Below, piece by piece: positions 26,442-35,681 of a stretch of DNA of 64,000 nt. The position numbers and the translations under genes were made by a program. The first letter of the stretch is position 1. Every line of letters begins with the position of its first letter. Under the pieces are notes generated by a model. That model did not search any database and was not told the origin of the DNA. It saw only the letters and a list, made by a program, of their open reading frames with translations. Origin of the DNA: Comamonas sp. SCN 65-56 (GTDB taxonomy: Bacteria; Pseudomonadota; Gammaproteobacteria; Burkholderiales; Burkholderiaceae_C); contig NZ_MEDS01000009.1 in the NCBI RefSeq assembly GCF_001724135.1, forward strand, positions 29,689 through 93,688. The letters are read 5' to 3'.

Positions 26442-27359
26442 TCAGCCAGGGTAGAAAGGCTTGCCCAGCGAGGCCGGCATATTGACACGAATCCAGGTCG
26501 GATTGCGTGAAATGAGCGCCAGCACGACAACCGTGGCCAGGTAAGGCATGGCGCTGAGCAACTGGCTGGGAATGGCCGAACCCTGGCTCTGCAGATAGAA
26601 CTGCAGCATCGTCACGCCGCCAAAGAGATAGGCGCCCAGCAGCACGCGCATCGGGCGCCAGGTGCCAAAGGTGGTCAGTGCCAGCGCAATCCAGCCCTTG
26701 CCCGCCACCATGCCTTCCACCCACAGCGGCGTGTACACCAGCGACAGAAAGCCACCCGCCAAGCCACAGAGCGCACCGCCGGAAATCACCGCCAGCATGC
26801 GGATGCGTCGCACCGGATAGCCCAGTGCGTGCGCCGATTCCGGCGATTCGCCGACCGCGCGCAGCACCAGGCCGACGCGCGTGCGGTACAGCATCCAGAT
26901 CAGCGCGATGGTCAGCGCGATGCCGAAATACACCAGCGGGTGCTGGCGCATCAGTGCCGGGCCGATGATGGGCACATCTCCCATGCCCAGCCAGTTGAAG
27001 CGCGGGCGCTCCGCCAGCCTGGCCTGCACATAACCCGTGCCGACAAAGGCCGAAAAGCCGGCGCCGAACAAGGTCAGCGCCAGCCCCGTGGCGTACTGGT
27101 TGGCATTGAGCCAGATGACCAGCCAGCCAAAGGCCGCCGACAGCAGCGCGCCCACGGCCATGCCGGCGAGGAAGCCCAGGCTATCGCTGCCGGTGTGCAC
27201 CGCGGTGGCAAAGCCGGCGATCGCCGCGCACAGCATCATGCCCTCGGCACCCAGGTTCACGACCCCGGATTTTTCATTGATCAGCAGGCCCAGCGCGGCC
27301 AGTGCCAGCACCGTGCCGGCGCTCAGCGTCGAAGCAAAAAGGAGTGGATAGACTTCCAT
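26442..27359 (-). CDS. ABC transporter permease (BMP/nucleoside type, NupC/YufQ-like)
   Basis: The 305-residue permease with about eight or nine helices belongs to the BPD_transp_2 family. The stretch LINEKSGVVNLGAEGMMLCAA (26-46) is the hallmark of the second permease in BMP-linked systems. It shares a single base with the preceding permease gene (27359). The first in-frame ATG is taken as start. It forms the channel with its neighbour. Confidence 0.9.
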   Translation of the reverse strand: MEVYPLLFASTLSAGTVLALAALGLLINEKSGVVNLGAEGMMLCAAIAGFATAVHTGSDSLGFLAGMAVGALLSAAFGWLVIWLNANQYATGLALTLFGAGFSAFVGTGYVQARLAERPRFNWLGMGDVPIIGPALMRQHPLVYFGIALTIALIWMLYRTRVGLVLRAVGESPESAHALGYPVRRIRMLAVISGGALCGLAGGFLSLVYTPLWVEGMVAGKGWIALALTTFGTWRPMRVLLGAYLFGGVTMLQFYLQSQGSAIPSQLLSAMPYLATVVVLALISRNPTWIRVNMPASLGKPFYPG

Positions 27360-28429
27360 CAGCGAACCCCCACGCGACTGGCGCGGCGAATGCGGTAATT
27401 GACCAGGGTGTCGCAGGCCATGAGCGAGAACAGCAGCAAACCCTGGAACACATCGGTGAGCGACTTGGGCAGGCCCAGGCGCGATTGCGCGAGCTCACCG
27501 CCGATGTAGAACATGCTCATCAAAATGGCCGCCAGCACCATGCCCAGCGGATGCAGCCGCCCGACGAAGGCGACGATGATGGCGGCAAAGCCATAGCCCA
27601 CCGGGACATAGGGCGTGAGCTGCCCGACCGGGCCGGCCACCTCCAGCGCACCCGCCAGACCGGCCGTCGCACCCGAAATGAGCAATGCCGTCCACAGCGC
27701 GCTGCGCGAGGAAAACCCGGCATAGCGTGCCGCCGCGGGCGCCACGCCGCCCACTTGCAGCGCATAGCCGGCGCGCGTCCTGAACAGGTACAGCCACAGC
27801 AACGCCGCCCCCGCCAGCGCGATCAGCGCGCCGATGTTCACGCGCGAGCCGGCCATCAGCTTCGGGATGCGCGCCATCGCCTCAAACGTGCGCGTCTGCG
27901 GAAAGTTGTAACCCATCGGGTCTTTCCACGGTCCGAACACGAGGTAGTTGAGTACCTGGATGGCGACGTAGACCAGCATCAGGCTGACGAGAATTTCACC
28001 GGCATTGAAGCGGTCGCGCAAAAAGGCCACGATGGCCGCCCACAGCATGCCGCCGATCACCCCGGCCAGCAGCACGACGACGACGATCCAGCGACCGGTT
28101 TCCTTGCCCGCCATCAGCGCCGCGCCACCGGCGAAAATGGCGCCGATCACGTATTGACCCTCGGCGCCGATGTTCCAGATGTTGGAACGAAAGCACACCG
28201 CCAGGCCCAGCGCGATCAAGAGCAGCGGCGTCGCCTTCACGCCCAGTTCGCCAAGCGCATAGGTGGATTTGATCGGTTCCCAGAAGAACACCCCCAGGCC
28301 CTTGACCGGGTCCTTGCCCAAGAGCGAAAACAGCAGCACCCCGAGCACCACGGTAATGGCCAGCGCCAGCAACGGCGAGGCCCAGGCCCAGGTGCGCGAG
28401 GGTGTCGGGCGCAGTTCAAGCCGCAGCAT
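27359..28429 (-). CDS. ABC transporter permease (BMP/nucleoside type, NupB/YufP-like)
   Basis: A 356-residue inner-membrane permease with about ten helices. ICFRSNIWNIGAEGQYVIGAI-like sequence near 77-97 identifies it as the first permease of a BMP-type importer, and GMLWAAIVAFLRDRFNAGEIL is the conserved cytoplasmic loop. It overlaps the ATPase gene by 14 bases and the second permease by one, so the operon is translationally coupled. Confidence 0.9.
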   Translation of the reverse strand: MLRLELRPTPSRTWAWASPLLALAITVVLGVLLFSLLGKDPVKGLGVFFWEPIKSTYALGELGVKATPLLLIALGLAVCFRSNIWNIGAEGQYVIGAIFAGGAALMAGKETGRWIVVVVLLAGVIGGMLWAAIVAFLRDRFNAGEILVSLMLVYVAIQVLNYLVFGPWKDPMGYNFPQTRTFEAMARIPKLMAGSRVNIGALIALAGAALLWLYLFRTRAGYALQVGGVAPAAARYAGFSSRSALWTALLISGATAGLAGALEVAGPVGQLTPYVPVGYGFAAIIVAFVGRLHPLGMVLAAILMSMFYIGGELAQSRLGLPKSLTDVFQGLLLFSLMACDTLVNYRIRRASRVGVR

Positions 28430-29996
28430 GGGCTACCTCCTTCTCGCTTGCCTGCGCACCCTCGGCACCAGGCCACAGGCCGCTCATCCACTGACCAATC
28501 TGCTCCACGCTCGCATCCTTGCGCGGCAAGCTGGGCGAAAGCTGGCCCTTGGCGATGACGTGCAGGCGGTCACAAATCTCGAACAATTCGTCCAGCTCCT
28601 CGCTCACCACCAGCACCGCGCAACCCTTGTCGCGCAGCGCCAGAATCTCGCCGCGGATCTGCGCCGCAGCACCCACATCCACACCCCAGGTCGGCTGCGA
28701 AACGATGAGCAGGCTGGGCTTGGCATCGATCTCGCGTCCCATGATGTACTTTTGCAGATTGCCGCCCGAGAGCGAGCGCGCCGCGGCATGCGTGCCAGCC
28801 GTTTTCACGTTGAAGCGCTGGATGATGTCCGCCGACTGCGCACGCAGCTTGCCCATGCTCAGCCATCCCATGCGGCCCACGGCCTCCTTGCGCGTCAGCA
28901 GCAGGTTCTGCGCCAGACTCATGTCCGGCACGGCGCCACGCCCCAGGCGCTCCTCGGGCACAAAGTGCAGACCCAGCGCGCGGCGGCCAAACGGGCGCAT
29001 GCGCCCCGCCGGTTTGCCTGCTATCGAAATGGATGCTGCTGGCGCACGCCGGTCCTCGCCAGAGAGCGCAAACAGCAATTCACGCTGGCCATTGCCGGAA
29101 ACCCCCGCAATACCCACCACCTCGCCCGCGCGCACCTGCAGGGACACGCCGTGCAGGTCCACGCCAAACGGGGAATCCCGCTCCAGGCTCAGCTGGTTCA
29201 CGGTCAGCACCGCCGCCCCCGGCTCCTTGGCGACATGGGTCAGCGGTGGCGGCTCGGCACCTATCATCAGGCGTGAGAGCGACGCATTGGTCTCCTGGCG
29301 CGGATCGCACACGCCCGTGACCTTGCCGCCGCGCATCACGGTGCAGGCGGTGCACAGCGCGCGGATCTCGTGCAGCTTGTGACTGATGTAGAGGATGGAG
29401 CAGCCTTCCGCGGACAGGCGCCGCAAGGTGATGAAGAGCTTTTCCACCGCCTGCGGCGTAAGTACCGAGGTGGGCTCATCCAGAATCAGCAGGCGCGGGC
29501 CGGCCAACAGCGCGCGGATGATCTCCACCCGCTGCATCTCGCCCACGCTCAGCGTGTGCACCGGCCGCAGCGGATCGATGTCCAGCCCGTAGGCCGTGGC
29601 GGTATCCCGAATGCGCTGCGTCACCTGCACCAGCGGCAAGGATTTGTCCAGGCCCAGCCAGACGTTTTCCGCCACCGAAAGTGTCTCGAACAGGCTGAAA
29701 TGCTGGAACACCATCGCAATCCCGAGTTGGCGCGCCGCCTGCGGGTTGCGTACCAGCGCCAGATGCCCATCGACACGCATCTCGCCCGCATCGGGTTTGA
29801 CCGCGCCGTAGATGATCTTCATCAACGTGGATTTGCCGGCGCCGTTCTCGCCCAGAACCGCGTGCACTTCGCCGGGCTGAACGGTCAGCGACACATCGCT
29901 GTTGGCGACGACGCCAGGATAGCGTTTGGTGATGCCGCTCAGCTGCAACCGGGGCACGGTCGCATCGAGCGCAGGGTTGACATGCAGGGGCGGCAT
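28416..29996 (-). CDS. ABC transporter ATPase with two nucleotide-binding domains (NupA/YufO-like)
   Basis: The 526-residue protein has two fused ABC domains. The first holds Walker A GENGAGKST (about 49-57), signature LSVGEMQRVEI and Walker B LILDEPTSVLT. The second is the degenerate half usual in this family: GVSGNGQRELL in place of Walker A, and LSGGNLQKYIMGREI. This architecture is shared by sugar and BMP/nucleoside importers; the neighbouring BMP protein selects the latter. First gene of the operon. Confidence 0.92.
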   Translation of the reverse strand: MPPLHVNPALDATVPRLQLSGITKRYPGVVANSDVSLTVQPGEVHAVLGENGAGKSTLMKIIYGAVKPDAGEMRVDGHLALVRNPQAARQLGIAMVFQHFSLFETLSVAENVWLGLDKSLPLVQVTQRIRDTATAYGLDIDPLRPVHTLSVGEMQRVEIIRALLAGPRLLILDEPTSVLTPQAVEKLFITLRRLSAEGCSILYISHKLHEIRALCTACTVMRGGKVTGVCDPRQETNASLSRLMIGAEPPPLTHVAKEPGAAVLTVNQLSLERDSPFGVDLHGVSLQVRAGEVVGIAGVSGNGQRELLFALSGEDRRAPAASISIAGKPAGRMRPFGRRALGLHFVPEERLGRGAVPDMSLAQNLLLTRKEAVGRMGWLSMGKLRAQSADIIQRFNVKTAGTHAAARSLSGGNLQKYIMGREIDAKPSLLIVSQPTWGVDVGAAAQIRGEILALRDKGCAVLVVSEELDELFEICDRLHVIAKGQLSPSLPRKDASVEQIGQWMSGLWPGAEGAQASEKEVAHAAA

Positions 29997-30005
29997 GCTG
30001 GTTTG

Positions 30006-30244
30006 TCTCTCTTGTAGGTATGGATGAAATCTTTGCCCGACGGGACAAGGGCCGCAGTGGTCTATTGTGTGGCACCGGCAAGCCGATACCAGCCAAAAAT
30101 TGCATACGATCGTTGTACACCAAAATTGTGCACATAAATCAGTGATCGAGCATCAGCAGAAACCCGAAGAAACCCCAGTCACCAGCGCCGAGCCCGACGG
30201 GGAGCGGCACGCAGGTCTCTGAATCGGCAAGGCGAAGCGCGCCA
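30006..30244 (-). promoter_or_regulatory. Intergenic region with promoter of the BMP operon
   Basis: No gene is seen in these 239 bases. The stretch 30095-30140 is markedly AT-rich against its surroundings and contains near-palindromic GTACAC and GTGCAC steps (30114-30133). It is the likely promoter/operator of the importer operon, but individual -35 and -10 boxes are not convincing. Confidence 0.4.
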
Positions 30245-32368
30245 TCATGCGCTGGAAGACGATGCCGCATCCATCGTCGCAGCGGGTGACGCTCCCGGCT
30301 GCGCCGCGTCGACAGCCTTCACTTCCACGCGATTGCGCCCCGCCCGCTTGGCCACATAGCATGCCATGTCGGCACGCGAGAGCACATCGGCCACTGCGGC
30401 ATCGTGCATCAGCATGACCAGGCCGATGCTCAGACTCATGGAAAAACTGCGCCCGTGGTAGGTCGGCTCCCACCCTGCCACCACCCGGCGCAGCTGGTCG
30501 GCCAGTGCCGTCGCGCGGTGCACGTTGGCCCCGGGCAGCACCACCGCAAATTCGTCACCTCCCAGTCGCGCCACCCAGCCCATCTGGCGCACCTGCGCCT
30601 GCAGCAAGCGTGCGAGGTGGCGCAACACGTCATCGCCCGACGCATGACCGGCCAGCTCGTTGATCAGGGTGAAGTGGTCGATATCGATGTGCAGCAGGGC
30701 GCCGGCCTCGGGGAACAGCGTTGCATTGGCGCGCGCGCCGCGGCCGACGCGCTCCGACAGCAGCAGCTGCAGGCGCCGCTCGAGGGCCGCACGGTTGGGC
30801 AGGAAGGTGAGCGTGTCGTTCCAGCGCTCCCAATCATGCTGCAGGCGTGCCTCGCGCTCGGCGGAGCCATCTTCCAGCACCCAGACCACGCCCTCGATCG
30901 GGCCGTCGAGCCGCACCGCAGCGCCCTGCACCCGCGCCCAGAAGGTGGCACCGTCGCTGCGTGCCAGCGGCAATTCGCCATGAAAGCTCCCGTGCGCCGC
31001 GAAATCGGCGCGCACGCGCTCAAGCACATCGGCGCCATCCGGTGCGCTGGAGACCAGTTGCAGCAGGTCGCGCCCCACCAATTGCGCCGAGGTGTCATAG
31101 CCCAGCAGGCGGCAGGCTTCGCCACTGACCAGCTCGATGCGCTGCGCCCGCGTCAGCGCAATGCCCAGCGGCACCTGTTCCAGCACCGCGTCCAGGTGGC
31201 GCGACAGCACCAGCGCGTTGCGCAATTGCTGGCGGCGCAACTGCACCAGGCGGCCAAAGACGCGCACGACGTCGTCCACTTCGCCATTGGCAAGCGCGCG
31301 GCGCTGCTCCGACCACGGCACGCTGGCCGGGTGCTCCCCCGCCAGCACCGCCCGCGCGCGCTGACGCAGCAGCGTGAGCGGGTGCATCAGCCACCATAGG
31401 GCCCCCAGTCCCAGCAGCGCCACCAGCGCCATTCCCGCGCCAGCCAGCCACCATGCGCGCTGCTCGGCCGCCACCAGGGGCTGCAGCAGCGCCGGGCTGT
31501 GGTTGACCCGAACCACCACCCATTGCGGCAGGCCGACCACGGCCCAGCCCACGACCGAGCCATCCGCCAGCACCACCTTGCCCGGCACCACGGGCGAGCG
31601 CACCGCGCCATTGCGCATGAACAGCCCGCCAAGCTCCGGCTCGTCGCGCAGCGGACCCAGCACCCGGGCAGGGTCGGGGTGCGAGAGGATGATCCCGTCG
31701 CGCGAGAAAACCACAAAGCGGGTGTCATCGCGCACCGGCAGCGCCAGCGCCGGCGGCAGCAGGCTTTGCGACTGCAGGCGCAACGCGCCGACCACCACCG
31801 CCGTGACCCCTCCTGCGTCGTCCAGCACCGGCAGCGCCAGCAGCAGTTGCGCCTGGGCGGCGGTGTCCCCCAGCACGCCCGAAACCATGGGCTTGCCATT
31901 CGCCCGCACGCGCTGCAGTACCTCCTGCTCGGCGCCAGAGATGGCCGCCACCGATTCCACCCGGTCGCCCTGCAGGCGCAGGCCGCTCGCGCCATTCACC
32001 TTGAGCACCACCACCGAATCGAACACCCGCCCCACCTGCCGTCCTTGCAGCAGCCAGGTGCGCAACTTCGGCGTGGAATTGAGCACGGCAGGCGTCACGC
32101 CGTCGGCCACCGTGGCCAGCAGTTTCAGGTTCTGCTCTATCTTGCTCGAGAGCATGCGCGCGAGCATCTCCACCTCGCCGCCATCCTGGTCGAGGATGCG
32201 CCGCACCGCCTGCGGCTCGCTGGTGCGCGACATCAGCCATGCCGACGCCACCCCGCTGGCGACCACGGCCACGAGCAACAGCAACGCCAGTGCGCGCACC
32301 AGCGGGCCGGGCAGCCAGGTACGGCGCAGGGCCTCCTCGGGCACCGGCGTGTCGGGGGCAGCGTCCAT
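30245..32368 (-). CDS. Membrane diguanylate cyclase with periplasmic sensor, HAMP, PAS and GGDEF domains
   Basis: The 707-residue enzyme makes cyclic di-GMP. A first membrane helix (about 21-43) is followed by a periplasmic Cache-like sensor (45-310). A second helix (WWLAGAGMALVALLGLGALWW) leads to HAMP, then PAS, then a GGDEF domain with RLGGDEFAVVL as the active site. The allosteric inhibition site is not intact: RQMG replaces the expected RxxD five residues before GGDEF. No EAL domain. Start at 32368 fits the membrane anchor; the longer frame is rejected. Monocistronic. Confidence 0.88.
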   Translation of the reverse strand: MDAAPDTPVPEEALRRTWLPGPLVRALALLLLVAVVASGVASAWLMSRTSEPQAVRRILDQDGGEVEMLARMLSSKIEQNLKLLATVADGVTPAVLNSTPKLRTWLLQGRQVGRVFDSVVVLKVNGASGLRLQGDRVESVAAISGAEQEVLQRVRANGKPMVSGVLGDTAAQAQLLLALPVLDDAGGVTAVVVGALRLQSQSLLPPALALPVRDDTRFVVFSRDGIILSHPDPARVLGPLRDEPELGGLFMRNGAVRSPVVPGKVVLADGSVVGWAVVGLPQWVVVRVNHSPALLQPLVAAEQRAWWLAGAGMALVALLGLGALWWLMHPLTLLRQRARAVLAGEHPASVPWSEQRRALANGEVDDVVRVFGRLVQLRRQQLRNALVLSRHLDAVLEQVPLGIALTRAQRIELVSGEACRLLGYDTSAQLVGRDLLQLVSSAPDGADVLERVRADFAAHGSFHGELPLARSDGATFWARVQGAAVRLDGPIEGVVWVLEDGSAEREARLQHDWERWNDTLTFLPNRAALERRLQLLLSERVGRGARANATLFPEAGALLHIDIDHFTLINELAGHASGDDVLRHLARLLQAQVRQMGWVARLGGDEFAVVLPGANVHRATALADQLRRVVAGWEPTYHGRSFSMSLSIGLVMLMHDAAVADVLSRADMACYVAKRAGRNRVEVKAVDAAQPGASPAATMDAASSSSA

Positions 32369-32607
32369 CAGCGCTCCTCCCACACCGCGCGCGCACCGGT
32401 CAGCACCCAACCCAAGACGATCTGCATACGCATGCATCCAGCCGATCCTGCACCGGCTCCCGAACGACTATAGACAGGGACGGCGTGCCGTCACCTTGGG
32501 TACAACCCTGTGATGCCGCAAGGAAAACCCTAGGTTGATCGACGCCGACGCCGCCCGGCTTCATCGCCGATGCGGCGACAATCGCGTTCGCCTTCACAGA
32601 ATCCGCC

Positions 32608-33066
32608 ATGCCGAACTTCACCGACACCTCCGCCCCCGGTTCCTGCATCTTTTGCCGCCTGATCGCGGGGGAGATTCCCAGCGCCAGGGTTTTCGAGGAC
32701 GAGCAGACCGTGGCCTTCATGGACTTGGGCCAGGTCAACCCCGGGCATGTACTCGTTGCCACGCGCCGCCATGCGGCAACGCTGTGGGATGTGACGCCCG
32801 ACGAAGCTGCCGCCGTGATGCGCACCGCGCACCGCATCGCCGCTGCCGCGCGCACGGTGTTCGAGCCCGCCGGTCTGATGCTGCTGCAGGCCAATGGCGA
32901 GGTGGCCGGCCAGACCGTGGCGCACTTTCATTTGCACGTGGTGCCGCGGCATGCAGACGACGGCATCGACTTCACCTGGCCGCGCAAGAACCCCGGCGCC
33001 GATCAGTTGGCTGACTACGCCCGCCGCCTGCAGACGGCGCTTTCCACCACCGGGTCTGGCTCCTGA
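32608..33066 (+). CDS. HIT-family nucleotide hydrolase
   Basis: The 152-residue protein carries the histidine triad HFHLHVVPRH (about 109-118) and the N-terminal CIFCRLIAGEIPSARVFED typical of Hint/HIT proteins, including a CxxC pair. HIT proteins hydrolyse nucleoside phosphoramidates or dinucleotides such as AMP-NH2 derivatives. The stop shares a base with the start of the next gene (TGATG). Confidence 0.9.
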   Translation: MPNFTDTSAPGSCIFCRLIAGEIPSARVFEDEQTVAFMDLGQVNPGHVLVATRRHAATLWDVTPDEAAAVMRTAHRIAAAARTVFEPAGLMLLQANGEVAGQTVAHFHLHVVPRHADDGIDFTWPRKNPGADQLADYARRLQTALSTTGSGS

Positions 33067-34304
33067 TGCCACCCGCAGCCCCCCGGGAGGGCGCGCTCGA
33101 ATCCGGCACGGTCTCGCCAGCACTGGCGGTGGTGGCGCTGGCGCTGCTGCTGAGCATCCAGCCCATCACCACCGACGTCTACTTGCCGGCACTGCCCGCG
33201 CTCACGCGCGATCTGCAGGCACCGGTGTCGATGGCACAGCTCACGCTGTCGGCGCTGCTGCTCGCGTTTGGCTGTTCGCAGCTGTTCTGGGGTGCACTGT
33301 CGGACCGCTTCGGGCGCCGCCCCATCCTGCTGGCGGGGCTGTCGGTCTACGCCGTCGCCTCCATCGGCAGTGTGCTGGCGCCCAGCATGGGCTGGTTGGT
33401 CGCCTGGCGCGTACTGCAGGGGGCGGCGATGGGTGCCGCGGTGATGTGCGCCCGCGCCATCGTGCGCGACCTGTACACGCCACTGGTCGGCGCGCGCGCC
33501 ATGTCGCGCGCGCTGACCGGCCTGGGGGTGATCGCCGCGCTGTGCGCGCCGACCGGAGGTCTGGTGACTGAATGGCTGCACTGGCGCGCCGCCCTGCTGG
33601 TCTGCACCCTCTATGGCTGCGCGGTACTGGCGCTGGTGGTGCTGCGCCTGCCCGAGACCTTGCGCCAGCGCAATCCGCACGCGCTGCAACCCAAGGTGCT
33701 GATGCACACCTGGGCGCTGGTCACACGCTCGCCCACGTTTCTCGCCTACTCGCTGCTGACCTGCGCCACCTACGGCGGGTTGTTCACGTTTCTCGCGGCG
33801 TCACCCTTTGTCTTCATCGAGGTGCTGGGCCTGTCGCGGGCGGAGTTCGGCCTGGCGCTGTTTTCAATCTCCATGTTCTATCTGACCGGCACCCTGTTGT
33901 GCCGTCGGCTGCTCACCCGGCTGGGGCTGCGACGCACGGTGGCCGTGGCTGGCTGGCTCAGCCTCTCGGGCGGGCTGCTGATGCTGCTGTCGGCCTCGCT
34001 GGGGGCGCGCAGCATCACCACGCTGCTGCCACCGTTTTACCTCTTCATGCTCGGCCACGGCATTCATCAGCCTTGCGGGCAGGTGGGCGCGGTGTCGCCC
34101 TTTCCACAGGCCGCCGGTGTGGCATCCGCGATGAACGGTTTCATGATGATGGTTGTGGCCTTTGCCGCCGGCTTCTGGCTTGGCAACGCGCTGGATGGCA
34201 GCATCTGGCCGCTGGTGCATGGCGTCCTGGTGTGGGGTGTGGTGACTGCCACCATCGCCTGGACCTTGGTGCAGCGCTACGGCGAACCCCAGGAGGCGCA
34301 CTGA
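33066..34304 (+). CDS. Bcr/CflA-family drug efflux MFS transporter (second in window)
   Basis: A 412-residue, 12-helix exporter. TTDVYLPALPALTRDL in helix 1 and GALSDRFGRRPILLAG in loop 2-3 match the Bcr/CflA signature. It is coupled to the HIT gene through a TGATG overlap. It is a distant paralogue of the gene at 14179. Substrate unknown. Confidence 0.92.
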   Translation: MPPAAPREGALESGTVSPALAVVALALLLSIQPITTDVYLPALPALTRDLQAPVSMAQLTLSALLLAFGCSQLFWGALSDRFGRRPILLAGLSVYAVASIGSVLAPSMGWLVAWRVLQGAAMGAAVMCARAIVRDLYTPLVGARAMSRALTGLGVIAALCAPTGGLVTEWLHWRAALLVCTLYGCAVLALVVLRLPETLRQRNPHALQPKVLMHTWALVTRSPTFLAYSLLTCATYGGLFTFLAASPFVFIEVLGLSRAEFGLALFSISMFYLTGTLLCRRLLTRLGLRRTVAVAGWLSLSGGLLMLLSASLGARSITTLLPPFYLFMLGHGIHQPCGQVGAVSPFPQAAGVASAMNGFMMMVVAFAAGFWLGNALDGSIWPLVHGVLVWGVVTATIAWTLVQRYGEPQEAH

Positions 34305-34359
34305 GTGCCACCCAATGATGCAACCACGCCACAATTGCCGGGGCCAGCGCTGCCAACGC

Positions 34360-34449
34360 TTGCGACTTGACCGATATTTTGTATACACTTTTGTGAACGA
34401 CAGGCGAACTCTGCCTTTTCCAACACAGAAGCCCCATCCACCACAGGAG
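34360..34449 (+). promoter_or_regulatory. Porin promoter and ribosome site
   Basis: A -35-like TTGCGA (34360-34365), a 16-base spacer and a -10-like TATACA (34382-34387) lie about 70 bases before the porin ATG. AGGAGA near 34445 gives a strong ribosome site. The run ATATTTTGTATACACTTTTG is unusually AT-rich for this chromosome, as expected for a strong promoter. Confidence 0.55.
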
Positions 34450-34454
34450 ACACA

Positions 34455-35486
34455 ATGCGTAAATCATGGATAGCCTTTGCCGCTGCCGCGGCTTGCACCC
34501 TGGGCGCACAGGCGCAAAGTTCGGTGCAACTGAGCGGCCTCGCCGACGTGTATGCCGGTTCCATCCGCATGGCGGGTGACGCCTCCCGCCGCACCGGCCT
34601 GGGCGACAGCGGCATGACCACCTCCTGGCTCGGCCTCACTGGCTCGGAAGACCTGGGCGGCGGGCTCAAGGTCGACTTTGCCTTCACCTCGTTTTTCAAC
34701 CTGTCCAACGGCCGCCAAGGGCGCTTCCCCGGCGATACCTTCTGGTCGCGCGATGCCAATATCGGTCTATCCGGCAATTTCGGTTCCGTGAAGCTGGGCC
34801 GCTGGCTGGCGCCCAACTTCCTGCCGTCCATCATCGGCAACCCGCTGGGCGATTCGTTCACCTTTGCGCCGCTGATCCTGCACATGGATGTGCCGCTCTT
34901 CAACGGCAGCGGCTGGGGCAGCACGATCGAGGGGGACACCGGCTGGAGCAACCAGATCGCCTACACCACGCCCAACTTGGGTGGCTTCAAGGGCACGGTG
35001 CACTACCAACTGGGCAACAGCAATGCAGCTGACAAAGGCAAGCACAACGCCGGCGCAAGCTTCCTGTATTTCCAGGGCCCCCTGACGGTGACGGGTTTCT
35101 ACGAGCGGACCCAGCTCGCCAACCCCGTCCCGGCAGATCTTGGCCACACCAAGACCAACTGGTTGCTGACGGCCGCCTATGACTTCAAGGTCGTCAAGCC
35201 CTATCTCGGCTACGGTCAGTCCAAGGTGAAATCGGTCGGTGGCAACGCCAAGACCTTCCATCTGGGGGCCTCCGCTCCCTTGGGTGGTACCGGCAGCCTG
35301 CTGGCTTCTTGGGCCCGCACCCGCAACACCATCGGCGGGGGAAGCGCCACGCGCAAGACCTTGACCGTGGGCTACGACTATTTCATGTCCAAGCGCACCG
35401 ATCTGTACGCGATGTACATGAACGACCGCATCACGGCGCAGACCAGCGGCAGCAGCTTCGCGGTGGGCATCCGTCACCGTTTCTGA
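34455..35486 (+). CDS. Gram-negative porin (burkholderial OmpC-like)
   Basis: The 343-residue outer-membrane porin begins with a signal peptide (1-21, cleaved after AQA) and the burkholderial start SSVQLSGLADVYAG. Regularly spaced amphipathic strands and the C-terminal SFAVGIRHRF, ending in Phe, match a 16-strand trimeric porin for general diffusion. TSWLGLTGSEDLGGGLKVDF is the conserved strand 2-3 region. It has its own promoter and a strong terminator. Confidence 0.93.
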   Translation: MRKSWIAFAAAAACTLGAQAQSSVQLSGLADVYAGSIRMAGDASRRTGLGDSGMTTSWLGLTGSEDLGGGLKVDFAFTSFFNLSNGRQGRFPGDTFWSRDANIGLSGNFGSVKLGRWLAPNFLPSIIGNPLGDSFTFAPLILHMDVPLFNGSGWGSTIEGDTGWSNQIAYTTPNLGGFKGTVHYQLGNSNAADKGKHNAGASFLYFQGPLTVTGFYERTQLANPVPADLGHTKTNWLLTAAYDFKVVKPYLGYGQSKVKSVGGNAKTFHLGASAPLGGTGSLLASWARTRNTIGGGSATRKTLTVGYDYFMSKRTDLYAMYMNDRITAQTSGSSFAVGIRHRF

Positions 35487-35520
35487 GGACGGCAGTTTTC
35501 TGATCCCAAGGTATTGAACA

Positions 35521-35553
35521 GCCCGCAGTGCACACCACTGCGGGCTTTTTTCA
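35521..35553 (+). terminator. Strong intrinsic terminator of the porin gene
   Basis: GCCCGCAGTG (35521-35530) and CACTGCGGGC (35536-35545) form a perfect 10-bp stem with loop CACAC, followed by six T residues. It marks the end of the core chromosome block; the mobile island begins just beyond. Confidence 0.92.
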
Positions 35554-35681
35554 TTTCACCATGACTCCAGTACCGCATCTCGCTGAACTACGCCCAAGCC
35601 CGATACAGCAGGTTTATCAATCACTTAGGCGCGTTCAACATATGCCGGTGCTTTCCGAAACCTGACCCGGCTTGTGCCCGC

